Shown: piece by piece, positions 20,646-30,414 of the stretch
Layout of the letters: each line of letters opens with the position of its first letter
Numbering within the stretch: the stretch's first letter is position 1
Source: Embiotoca jacksoni
Lineage: Eukaryota; Chordata; Actinopteri; Embiotocidae
NCBI GenBank assembly: GCA_022577435.1
Contig: JAKOON010000006.1
Span: 5,286,001-5,350,000 of the forward strand
DNA: 64,000 nt
Reading direction: 5' to 3'
Notes under the pieces: generated by a model
Seen by the model: the letters and a program-made list of their open reading frames with translations, nothing else
Database searches by the model: none
Told to the model about the DNA's origin: nothing
Position numbers and translations under genes: made by a program

Positions 20646-21659
20646 TTATCTGCTGAAGCCAGAACGGCTTTCTTTAAGATGATGTAAGCATCGCTGTTCA
20701 TCATTTCAGACACTGACAGCAGAACATGAGCATTTATTCAATACGATTTAAATGGACAGGATTGTACCTTATATATAATAAGGGACATTCATTGCCTTTT
20801 CATATCTGTCATGTTGCTGGTGTCTGCTTTAAACATGTTTTGGTGCACTTGGAGATTGTTTTCAATGAGTGTGTCACCCAATAAAACTAATAATCCAAAT
20901 GTATCGTTTTTCAATTACAATAACACAGACAACATTTATATTTTGATGCATGTGAATTACATTTCTATAAAAAGCCATGTCAATAACCTGAGGAGGTGCC
21001 TCAATAGCAGAGCAAATTTGATGTTTTTGCTGCTGTAGTCATTTGAAAAATAATAGACTCATGGTTAATGTTGTCAAACTATTTAAACTGCAATTTAAAA
21101 TATTTCATGTAAAAGAAAAAAATTAATTCTGTAACTAAGTGTGCGGAGGTAGAAATGAGAAAGGCTTTGTTTGTGTGTCTTTAGTCAAAAAGCTTTGTGT
21201 TCTCACCACAGGATTAAAGTAGTCATGATTTACAATCACTACAACGTAGGCGATAGAGTGAGGTGTCAAGGCACACTGTAATTGTCACAAGTTGTTTGTT
21301 TATTGAGATGTAAGCAAAAACTATTTTCAGAGCATGGGGATCAATTTGCCCCCAACATAGCAAAACCCAGCGTTGGGGCTGGTTTTGAAAGGTTCAGTAA
21401 GCCTCCATGTTGTAGAGCTCATGACAGTAAATCTTTACACCACTGAACTTCAGTTGTTCCCTGTAAAATAGATGCAGTTTTACTTTAAGACACTATGACC
21501 TCCAGAAGTAACCAATTATCTCTTCTTCTTTTTTTTTACGGATGCTGCCTAGTGAGATAATTGGTTGCGTGGATGACAACAAACATGTGGATGTCTTGCA
21601 AAAAAGGTAAATAGAAAATATTAATTTTTCCTCAGTTAATTTCACACTTATATGGTTTG
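20646..21659. other. Intergenic, no gene; contains one inverted repeat
   Basis: No coding signal. AACCAATTATCTC at 21510-21522 recurs as its exact reverse complement at 21554-21566 with a 31-base T-rich spacer. Confidence 0.5.
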
Positions 21660-21668
21660 GGTTTTCGG

Positions 21669-23243
21669 TAGTGATGTTACGAGATGTGCCGACGCTTCGA
21701 AGCGTGTGTCGAGTAACGGAGGGGGCGTTTCCTCGAAGCGCGTGTCGAGGCTTGCTTCATTTAGGGGAGGAGCCAAAAATGATGATGTCCGAAGCCTCGC
21801 TGCCCGGCTGTACCACGTGACTGCTTCGGGAAGTGGTTCAGATTTTGCCGGGAGGTTTGACAGCAATATCAACCTCTCAGGCTCCATTCAAAATGTGGGT
21901 TGTTGGTGGAGAGTTGCGGTCAGTTGAGAGTTTGGATAGTTTGGAGAAGTTAGAGAGAGAGAGATAGTTTGGAGATTTTGGAGAGTGAGGAGAGAAGGAT
22001 AGGTGATAAGATGGAGCCAGCTAGGAAGAGGAGGATTTCCCCTGTGTGGGAACACTTTGATTTGATAACTCCTAATAAGGTAAGCTAAATCTAACTCTAT
22101 TTCAGACACATTAGGTTTGCTTATCAAGAACTGTATTTTTCACAGTTTCTTATTTTATTCAAAGGTGAGGTGTTTATTGTGCTCCAAGGAGTTGGGGTAC
22201 AATAACAACACCTCATCCATGCTGAGGCATTACCGTGCCTTGCATGAGAATAAGGAGGAAACTGGAGCTTCACCCAGCCAAGGTAAGTCATTACAATATT
22301 ACAAATGCACCATCACAATTTTTCCCTGTTCACTTTTGTTTATTGTGCAAATAAAGACAGGTAACAGACACTGTATTTATTCTCTTTTAACCAGCCACCA
22401 GAAAACAAGAGCTGGATGAAGCCCTCGTCTCCATGATAGTGAAGGACACACAGCCCTTCAGTATTGTGGATGATGTTGGATTCAGGGCATTTGTGTCCAA
22501 ACTGGATCCTAATTATGTTCTCCCTACAAGGCAGGTATGTATGGGTGCATGCATGAAACAAATGAGTACTTTATTGTGTCTCACAGTTCAGCACTATATA
22601 TTTTTTCCTTTAGGCTCTGAAGGCCATGGTGGAGGCCAAGTATGAGTCAGCTAAGGAGAAGGCTGAGGCTAAAGTGGAAAAGGTGGCTGCTGTTCGCCTT
22701 ACTTCTGACATGTGGACATCCACAAAACCAAAAACTGTTGAGAAACTGTTATTTCTGAATAAAAATGAATACAATGTCCCCTGTCCTGTACATCATTGTC
22801 CAAGTTACATAAGCATATTCAGTCCCCTCTTCCTAGTTCCACAAGCACTTTCACTGTCCTCTGCCTGCTTAAGCCCAGGCCATTTTCCTAAAGTGACAGA
22901 AAAACATGATTACACAACCTGCCATATCATATGATACTACCATTTTGGGAAAATTTACACACACAGAATACATTCAAAAAATATTTTATTATGCACATAT
23001 GTGATAATTTATGTACAGAAATTATTTGGTCATACATTTTTGTAATTCATAGTCATTCCCAACAGCCATAACAGACACAAACATTCAATGCATCACATGT
23101 GGTTCAGATACAGCTGCCTGTGATTATACACTTGGCCAGTAGGTGGTTTCGTGTTCACATGAAGCTTCGAGAAATGAACCCTTTCTCGAACCAATTGGCT
23201 GAAGTGGTTCGATGCCTCATGAGGCTTCATCTCACCATCACTA
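21669..23243 (+). mobile_element. Internally deleted hAT-superfamily DNA transposon (ZBED type) with target-site duplication
   Basis: Terminal inverted repeats TAGTGATG...CATCACTA are exact over eight bases and continue imperfectly (GAGATG...CATCTC). Both sides are flanked by GGTTTTCGG (21660-21668 and 23244-23252); hAT enzymes make 8-bp duplications, so one of the nine bases is chance or part of the terminus. Subterminal CTTCGAAGC/TTCGAG motifs occur at both ends. Inside lies a multi-exon BED zinc-finger transposase remnant. At 1575 bp the copy has lost most of the catalytic domain and cannot be autonomous. The undamaged duplication suggests fairly recent insertion. Confidence 0.85.
22011..22771 (+). 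pseudogene. hAT transposase remnant with BED zinc finger, catalytic core deleted
   Basis: Four exons read through: 22011-22079 (MEPARKRRISPVWEHFDLI...), 22165-22282 (zinc finger CLLCSKELGYNNN with C-x2-C and H-x-(4-5)-H: RHYRALH), 22395-22534 and 22614 onward. Phases match at each splice. The last exon reaches the hAT landmark VRLTSDMWTST near 22720, then jumps in the same frame to KPKTVEKLLFLNKNE, which resembles the extreme C-terminus of the hAT dimerisation domain. The RNase H-like DDE core is absent. The frame then runs into non-coding element sequence. It is an inactive internal-deletion derivative, though it could in principle encode a short DNA-binding protein of about 125-130 residues. 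Confidence 0.75.
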
Positions 23244-23406
23244 GGTTTTCGGTTCGCCTCCTGTGTCATCAGTTTCTGTCTCTCCTGCAGGCCACACTCA
23301 CCGCACCTGCACTCAGTTCCCCAATCAGTCCCAGCTGTAATCACTTGCTGATCATCCAGTCAGTATATAAACTACCATTCAGAGTGAGGCAGAAGAAAAG
23401 TGTCTG

Positions 23407-24072
23407 TTGACCAACTGTGGATCGCGAGAAGAGAGCAGAATTTTATGGCTGAGCAACAGCTGTACTGTGAATGTAGCCATCACGGGTGATAGTTCAGATG
23501 GTGAGAGTGACAATGTGGCATGGCAGGAAGTTTCCAGAAAGAGGAGAAACAGAAGTGGCAGTTCAGGCTGCTCTGGATTGGATTTTGGCGAGGAGAGCAA
23601 AAAAGTGAAGGCTACTAGATCAAGTGTGAGAAAGGAGGTTGAACCAACTGATTGGAAAGTTGTGGTTGTGTTTAAAAAGGAGCGGGCCCATTATCACCTG
23701 TTAAAATTGACAAAGGCAATAGAGAATGAAATGGGAAAGATTAAGTTTGCAAAATTTTTAAGCAACAGGTGGCTTTTGATCCTTGCTACAGACTAAAGGC
23801 AAAGAGAGAAGGTACTCAGAGCTGAAACTTTGAATGGAGAAAGGATCACTTGTCATATTCCAGGGAACGCTTCAAATCTGAGAGGTGGTATACAGGATGT
23901 GCCATTGTCATTGTCCATAGATAAGATAATACAGGAGGTGAAAGGAGGAAAGCTAGTGAAAGCTTTGAGATTACAAATAAATCAAAATGGTATGAAAACT
24001 GATAGCCTATCAGTGCTGCTTGAATTTGAAAAGGTCTTGTCTAAGAAAATGTTTGAGAGCAGTTTCTGGTGA
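23407..24072 (+). pseudogene. LINE ORF1-like remnant
   Basis: Open from 23407 to TAA at 23794-23796, and in the same frame again to 24072. It starts with Ser/Asp/Glu-rich and Lys/Arg-rich segments, then a VVVVFKKERAHYHLLKL region and a TLNGERITCHIPGNA segment, the pattern of the RNA-binding ORF1 of I-like elements. No zinc knuckles remain. Confidence 0.55.
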
Positions 24073-24211
24073 TGAATGGGGATCAGATAAACGGTCACTG
24101 CTGGATATATATATAGGGCCACTATAAGATCATGTATAGATTATGGGTGTATGGAGCAGCAGCTACGAGTACATTAGACATGCCAGTTCAGAGCTCTAAG
24201 ACTCAGCATGG

Positions 24212-24529
24212 GTGCAATTAAATCCACCACAGAAGAAGTGGGACAACAACAAAGGAAGACATTACTATAACATTCAGAAATCCATAAATGTGAAGACATA
24301 CAAAGGGAAGTACAGAAGAGAGGAGGTCATATCATCAAGGCTAAGATTCGGGCATACAGGATTTAACTCGACTCTGTATTTAATGGCAAAGATTGGCTCG
24401 GATAAGTGCATTATTTGTAATGTTGCTGAAGATGTGGAGCATGTTATCCTAAAGTGTCAAAGATACAATACAGACAGGAACATCTTGAAGCAGAAAATGT
24501 GCCATTTGGGGGTGGAGATGGAGTTTTGA
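24212..24529 (+). pseudogene. LINE ORF2 C-terminal remnant (post-RNase H region)
   Basis: 105 codons open. The RLRFGHTGFNSTLYL motif followed by C-x2-C and H-x(4)-C spacing (CIIC, EHVILKC) is characteristic of the end of ORF2 in I/Nimb/Jockey-like non-LTR elements. Upstream frames are shifted. Confidence 0.65.
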
Positions 24530-24622
24530 GGCAATTCTTACAATAAATGAAGAGTGTTTCAGGGCACCAGTGCGATTTCTTAAAGAAACAGGATTAGACC
24601 ATAGGATTTTTTTTTTGTTTTT

Positions 24623-24684
24623 GTATTATTATTATTATGATTATTATTTATTATTATTGTTATTATTATTATTATTATTATTAG
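24623..24684. repeat. (ATT)n microsatellite
   Basis: Interrupted ATT trinucleotide run inside the 3' region of the LINE copy; it probably expanded after insertion. Confidence 0.9.
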
Positions 24685-24799
24685 CATCTTTTAAAACAGT
24701 AATACAACTTTAACCCTGAAACTGCACACTCCGGTACAGTAAGTGGCGGTATGCACCTATTCAAGTTGGTTGTAATCCGCCAATCAAATTAGAGAAGAA

Positions 24800-25999
24800 C
24801 TCATTGCTCCTTGAATTGCAGGTTAGTTTCCTTGAATCATGCTGCAGATAATCATGCTTCTCCTTTTTATTCCTTCCTGTCCTTGATGTTTTGTTGCCTC
24901 CATTCATTTTTCTACTAAATCTTTAGTTGGCAAGTAAAGTTATTTTTTTTGCCTCATCCTCGTGTCTCTGTGTGGCACTTATGGTTCCTTCCTTGTGTTC
25001 AGAATTGATCAAAGAGTTTTCTTTGAGTATTACAGAATGTAAGGTTTTCTAGTATCTGTGACTGATTCTCATTTGTATCTGCTTTGACATACAGCATGCA
25101 TTTTAAGGGAATTAAATCAATGACCTCGTGAGTGTAAGTGTAGTTCTTTGCTGTGATGCAAGTTATTTTCTGCACCTTGTGTCTTCCGGAAGTGATTGGG
25201 GAGATGATCCGAGATGTTGTTTCAGGGTTAAAAAAAAAAAAGGCCTAATGAGCTGTCTGAGCTTTGTGACCTTGAGGATAGCAGTTGAAGTTTATGAACC
25301 ACCTTTCTGTATACGGTATGTGTCGGTGGCTCTCTCACTCTTTGATACACGGGTGGTTTCTGAACATTCATCATCAGTTAGATATAATCTATACTTTGAC
25401 AGTTTGACAAGTAGTCATTTAGGAATACTTTGTTTAGAAGCAGGGCTGTCTCATTGTTGTATGCTTGATTATGCCAGTCCCTTTTGATTTGACTTGCCTA
25501 AACGGCAACCACCCATGCTTTCTTTCAGTATTGCACACTCCACTTGGATCTGGTATGTACTGGTCACTGGCCGTTTCCAGGTGCTTAATTTCCATGTTGC
25601 GACATTCATCTGTTGTTGGGTAAATTTCATCACAGCCAGTAAAAACGTGTGATTGTTGCATTGTCACAGAGCTGGAGGTGCCCTCTGTGACCTGGATGGA
25701 CGTCAAGATCCTCCTTGTCATTTCGCTTGAGGAAACTGTACATGACACTTCAACTAATGAGAAGCCGGTGCCTGATGTGTTGCCAGTCGCCCATCCCCTC
25801 CTAGTCCTTTGTGAAGAGGATATTGTTTCAGAGGGCATCCCTAGCATATGCAGCTAACTTGACTGACTGGCCGAATACCTCCAACACTGACCCCCGAAAC
25901 AACACGTATGATTTAGAAGCTCTCTCAATGTAACCAACAGCAACAAGAGTACCGTAGATTTGTTGTGACTATAACAATAAATGTGAATGCACAGTTGCA
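24800..25999. other. Intergenic, with one unexplained minus-strand open frame
   Basis: No gene recognised. On the minus strand, 25434-25847 is open for 137 codons with a balanced composition (Cys, Gln, Glu, Thr) rather than a low-complexity one, for example QQSHVFTGCDEIYPTTDECR. I do not recognise the protein, see no splice partner and leave it uncalled; a decayed transposon or retrocopy fragment is possible. Confidence 0.3.
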
Positions 26000-26260
26000 G
26001 TTTGGTTAAGTTTAGGCACCAAAACTACTTTGTTAGCTTCAGGAAAAGATTATGGTTTGGGTTTAAATGCTTACATTTATTATAAATTAAATACATTATG
26101 GCTAATGTTGACTTTTGGTTTCACACGAGAGACAGACGAAGGTCTCCTGGGTGAAAGTCCTGTGTTTGATCCCTCCAAATGCAGACTTTGTCACTCTATC
26201 TGCCGAAACCTGACTTCCTCCATTGCTCTTGTCATAATTCAAACAAAAACTTGAGGTTGT
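26000..26260. repeat. Dispersed perciform-type repeat, degenerate copy
   Basis: Contains GTTTAGGCACCAAAACTAC, TTATGGTTTGGGTTTAAAT, GACTTTTGGTTTCACACG and GGTCTCCTGGGTGAAAGTCC in this order. I recognise this as a common dispersed repeat in spiny-rayed fish genomes; its class is unknown to me. Limits are approximate. Confidence 0.45.
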
Positions 26261-27437
26261 GATAACTGCAAGTACAAGTTGCTGTTTTTGGTGTGAGGAT
26301 GGGATTGAGCACAGCACACAGACATACTTAATAGAAACCCTGAATATATTAGAAAACCCATTTTTTTCTCTTTAAATTATGATGCATGTTCTCATACATA
26401 CAGCCTTTTTTAATGTGTCTATACCGTTACGATCATTGTCAAATGTGAGAGTGCTTTATTGTTGTCAATGTAGCAGTAAATATTGATGGTAAATTACATA
26501 GCAGTTGAGTTAGAGTTCCTCCTCAGTGGAGGTGTACATTTGGAGCAGTAAACTCCTCTCCATCTGCTTGTAGAATACCATATCAATGTTCATTTTTAGG
26601 TGAAGCTACAGCGACAAAATTGTCTTTATGATGACTTTGTGCCAGCAGTGCAATCATGCCCTGTGCTAACCTCCTATTGATTTGTGTGTGTGTCAGACAG
26701 TCTGTTGTTGGTCAATAATCACAGTCACTTTGCACACTAACTTCAGTATGTGAAGTCACAGAAATCTGTCGCACGCTATTCATTTTAGGAATGTAATTTT
26801 CAGCTCTTGAAGTCTGAGGTAAGGATTAATTAGGAAATAATTGAGCAACAATGCTCTTTAATTACTAACTAAATTACTGTCCTTGGTTCCATTTTGAATT
26901 GATCAAAGCTAATGGCGCCGAGCTCTGACACACCAGAGGCAGCTGGGAAAAGAGCTAACGAGAACACTGCAGCTGAAGCCATGTATCATCTGCCCTGGTA
27001 TTTGCACAAGATGTACTCTGTAAAATATGTGCCAAAAGTGACATTTTATGCCAGAAAATGTAGTTACCAAATGACAATCAAGCCTCTTTCCCCATAAGAC
27101 AATGAGCCCACACCGCCTCATTAAACAGCCACTCTTAAAATAATCAGAGAACAGACAGGGGTCAAGATTGGACTTTGCATGCATCACATACAAATGAAGT
27201 GATTTTTTTTTTTTTTTAACTTTTCATCTTTTGATTTTGTTCACTGTGTCCACTGACAGCTGTTACTGTAAACCATATGCTGCTTCAGTAATACACAATA
27301 TACACATAAGGCCTCAAAGGTGTTACTGGGTCATGCATTTGAAGAGAGAGAATTAATTTTCCTTAAAAACAAATAGTTCATTTTAGGGGTATTCTATAAC
27401 AAAGTCCCTGGTTTCATTTTGACTGGCAATCTTTGTT
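26261..27437. other. Intergenic, no gene seen
   Basis: AT-rich single-copy-looking DNA, short homopolymer T near 27206-27218, no coding signal. Confidence 0.45.
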
Positions 27438-27712
27438 GCATGTAAATGGTCTGTACTTGTATCGCGCTTTATCACCTTTCGGTCTCAAAGCGCTTTTAAC
27501 ATGGTTTTCCCATTCACACACACACTGATGAGACAGATCACCATGCAAGGTGCTGCCATCAGGAGCACATTCACACACCGATGGTACACCATCGGTAGCA
27601 ACTTAGGGTTCAGTGTCTTGCTCAAGGACACTTAGGCATGTGGACATGGACTGAACCACCAACCTTCCGATTAGTGTGCAACCCACTCTACCGTCTGAGC
27701 CACAGCCTCCCA
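27438..27712 (-). mobile_element. tRNA-derived SINE
   Basis: Read on the minus strand from 27712: a tRNA-like head GGCTGTGGCTCAGACGGTAG (box A TGGCTCAGACGG) and, about 35 bases later, GGTTCAGTCC (box B, one to two changes from GGTTCGATCC). The body contains AAGTGTCCTTGAGCAAGACA and a short palindrome CCGATGGTacACCATCGG. The tail region contains AGCGCTTTGAGACC and AAAGCGCGAT. This is the layout of a highly repeated teleost element. No clear flanking duplication was found. Confidence 0.7.
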
Positions 27713-29690
27713 CAACGTCATCCTCCTCTTTCTGTAACTCTTCCTCCACTGCCAGAAAGTTAGTATTTTCTTTTTTTATCATACACATGAAATCCCTAAT
27801 TACTGGTTGAGGTTTTCATCATTAGGTGAAAAAGAAATGTCGGTGTCTGAGCACCGTCAAGACAGAAAAACAGCAACAATTTAAATGTAAACATTTGTTT
27901 AAACTGCATCTGTCTGTCCCTCCAAATTGCAAACAATCTGAGTGACAAGCAATTATAGCAATGCTTTTTTTCCTTAAATGTATAATAAACATCCTAGAAT
28001 ATAATTTTGCAGTATTTCTCAGTCAAACTTAATGTTTTCATCAGAACATATCTGAAATGGAAAATATCAAAATACACTCAGCATGGCACCAATGACATGT
28101 CTATGGTTATACCGTATTATCCCAGTGTGTCTGCACATTCACTGAAGGGAGATAAAACATTTACGCACTATTAAGTTTGGGACCAAAAAGACCCCAAACC
28201 CCTCAACTTGTGTTCAGAGTCCCGTTTTCAAAAACTATCCAGACTTCAGTGCTTTTTAATAATGGTTGAAATGGTTGATATTGCACAGAACTAAAAACCC
28301 TTGATGGTTTCAATAGTGATCAAAGACTCGGCTAGAAGCCACAGTTAGCAGGTCCACGCCTTCTGCATGTCATTACTTGCAGAACGCATGATGTATTGCA
28401 TACTGTAGCTGCTGATTTTTCAAAATATAAATATTGCTGATATTTCCCAGAAACAACACAAAATACACTAACCACACATGTATCAATATTCATACATATA
28501 TATCCATGATTTTTTTGTATGAACATTCATATTCAGTAATATGAATGTTCATGCCGCACAGAGTGCTATCTTATTCAAGTTTTGTCATTATTTGCATATC
28601 CTAGGGGGGTAAAATCTCAAAATTATGACGAGTTTGAGTGCAACATTAGTCATTTTAATGACTCATGATTTCTTAATCATGGATAATTTAGGTTTTGCTC
28701 CTGCACCACAAAACCCTTTCATTTACTCACACACTTCTTTACTGTAAGAGGCATTGGAAATAAACATGTAAACAGTGAGAACAAGACACAATTAACATGA
28801 GATATGTAGGGTTTATGAGACCTATAGTTGCAGTCACTCCAGTGTAGTCCTTTGCAGTAAAGTGCCATTTTATGACCATCATATTTAGATGTATTGCATG
28901 TTCAAGTTATTTGATATTCATTCCAACACCTTTTTATTTTAGAGTGCTAATATGAAACTGAGTCAGATGTTATTGTTGGAGGAAATTACACTTGCCTGTG
29001 AAATGAAACCTTCCAGATTTATGTTGTTTCAGAGAAGAAATTGACTCCGGGCAGCTGCCTCTGTACAGTGATAGATATTGTTGTCTGCTGAAAAGCTTTA
29101 CTGGCCTGATTGGATTTGATGAGCCAGGGAAAGCAATGTAAATGTAACCCATGTAGAGGTTACCAAAGCACCTATGGCAATGCAAGCAGATGAAAGAGGT
29201 TTATCTGATGTGAACAGTTGAATGTCTGGAGGGAACTTCAGCCTGTTAGTTGTGAATTTTGGTCTGACAGAAAAGGCGGAGAATCACAATCAGTCTACCA
29301 GCAGGGAGATAAAACACTGTTTTTAGATGTATTCTCTTTGGTGCACTGCAACCTGATAAAACCATAATAAGAGCATCATTAAAATAGATACACCCTAAAA
29401 TAATTGGTCAAGCAAATTTGATAGTAATGGAAAACTCAACACAATGAGATGGCACTGACATCTTTGGCATCCCAGCTGGTGGATGAAAAGGATGCGTGTC
29501 AGAGAGAGGGGCGCTGCTCCTGCAATATCCTGTTTGTGACTCGTCTGAAATGCTGCTGACACAAGATCGTCTGACGGGTTAAGGAAGGTAAAGATTAACA
29601 ATATACCTTGACGGATTATACCGCGTAGAGAGAGCGCGCGGGCCTTCTGATATTCAAGAAGTTTAAAACAGAAGCCACAAGTATCAATCA
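27713..29690. other. Intergenic upstream of tacr3, no gene; holds one perfect palindrome
   Basis: No coding signal. The palindrome at 28519-28552 is listed separately. From about 29300 on the sequence becomes richer in G+C towards the tacr3 first exon. Confidence 0.45.
28519..28552. repeat. Perfect palindrome, 15-bp arms with a 4-nt loop
   Basis: ATGAACATTCATATT (28519-28533), loop CAGT, then AATATGAATGTTCAT (28538-28552), an exact reverse complement. An ATGAATGTTC-type motif (GAATGTTC/GAACATTC) is present in both orientations. Confidence 0.9.
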
Positions 29691-30046
29691 ATCCCTTTCC
29701 CCATTTGTGCCACTTGTGCGTCACTGAGTGCGCACGGCGCGCTGCCTTTTGCTGCTGGAGGAGAGGAGAGGCTGTGCATTCACTCCCACATTCAACAGGC
29801 ACTGAGGGATACTTTCTAGATGCAGTTTTCCCGCGTTGCATAAGTTGTATAGCCTACTTAAAAGTGCAGAGTGGTTGCAGACAAGGATCTTGGAAGAGGA
29901 TACGTATTTCTGGGGGTGTTTAAATTGCGCGCTATGGCACATAGACGCAAATCCTCTACCAACACACCTGCTTTGCACTTCTGTAGATAAATCAGACAAG
30001 TAAAACAACTGAAACCGTCACTACATTCGAGGGAAAGAGGAAGAAA
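29691..30046 (+). promoter_or_regulatory. tacr3: Likely core promoter and 5' UTR region of tacr3
   Basis: The start codon at 30047 has a good context (AAAATGG). Upstream DNA has raised G+C (for example GCGCACGGCGCGCTGCC around 29730-29746) against an AT-rich background and no TATA box. TGCGTCACTGAGTGCGCA (29717-29734) contains a CRE/AP-1-like TGCGTCA. The transcription start cannot be placed. Confidence 0.35.
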
Positions 30047-30414
30047 ATGGCAGCTCCACATAACGGATCCAACATAACGGGGAACTACACGAACCAGTTT
30101 GTTCAGCCGCCGTGGCGTATCGCTCTCTGGTCGGTCGCCTACAGCTCTGTGCTGGCGGTGGCGGTGTTTGGAAACCTCATTGTGATATGGATCATTCTCG
30201 CCCACAAGCGTATGAGGACGGTGACGAACTATTTCCTGCTGAACTTGGCGTTTTCAGACGCGTCGATGGCCGCATTCAACACTTTGATAAACTTTATCTA
30301 CGCCGCTCACGGGGAGTGGTACTTCGGGGAAGCCTACTGCAAATTCCATAACTTCTTCCCGGTCACATCCGTGTTTGCAAGCATCTACTCCATGACTGCA
30401 ATAGCTGTGGACAG
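30047..30414 (+). CDS. tacr3: tacr3 coding exon 1 (N-terminus to DR of DRY)
   Basis: Residues 1-123: glycosylated N-terminus, TM1 to TM3. Ends GTGGACAG|gtgggt, splitting the Arg codon of the DRY motif. Read-through into the intron would stop after eight more codons. Confidence 0.92.

Larger units (their letters stand above)
23407..24799 (+). mobile_element. Internally deleted non-LTR retrotransposon (I/Nimb-like LINE)
   Basis: An ORF1-like nucleic-acid-binding region (23407-24072, one in-frame stop at 23794) joins directly to the end of ORF2. Near 24110-24210, frames give text of the type R-A-T-I-R-S-C-I-D-Y-G, followed by MGAIKSTT, as found after the reverse-transcriptase thumb. Then 24212-24529 encodes the RNase H/C-terminal part (RLRFGHTGFNSTLYLMAKI, with CIIC...EDVEHVILKCQRY). 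The 3' region carries an ATT run and ends in a sequence with GTGGCGGTATGCACC and CCGCC, which I recognise as the usual 3' terminus of this fish LINE. The reverse transcriptase core is missing, so the copy is dead. The exact 5' limit is uncertain; it may start just after the hAT target site at 23253. Confidence 0.7.
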
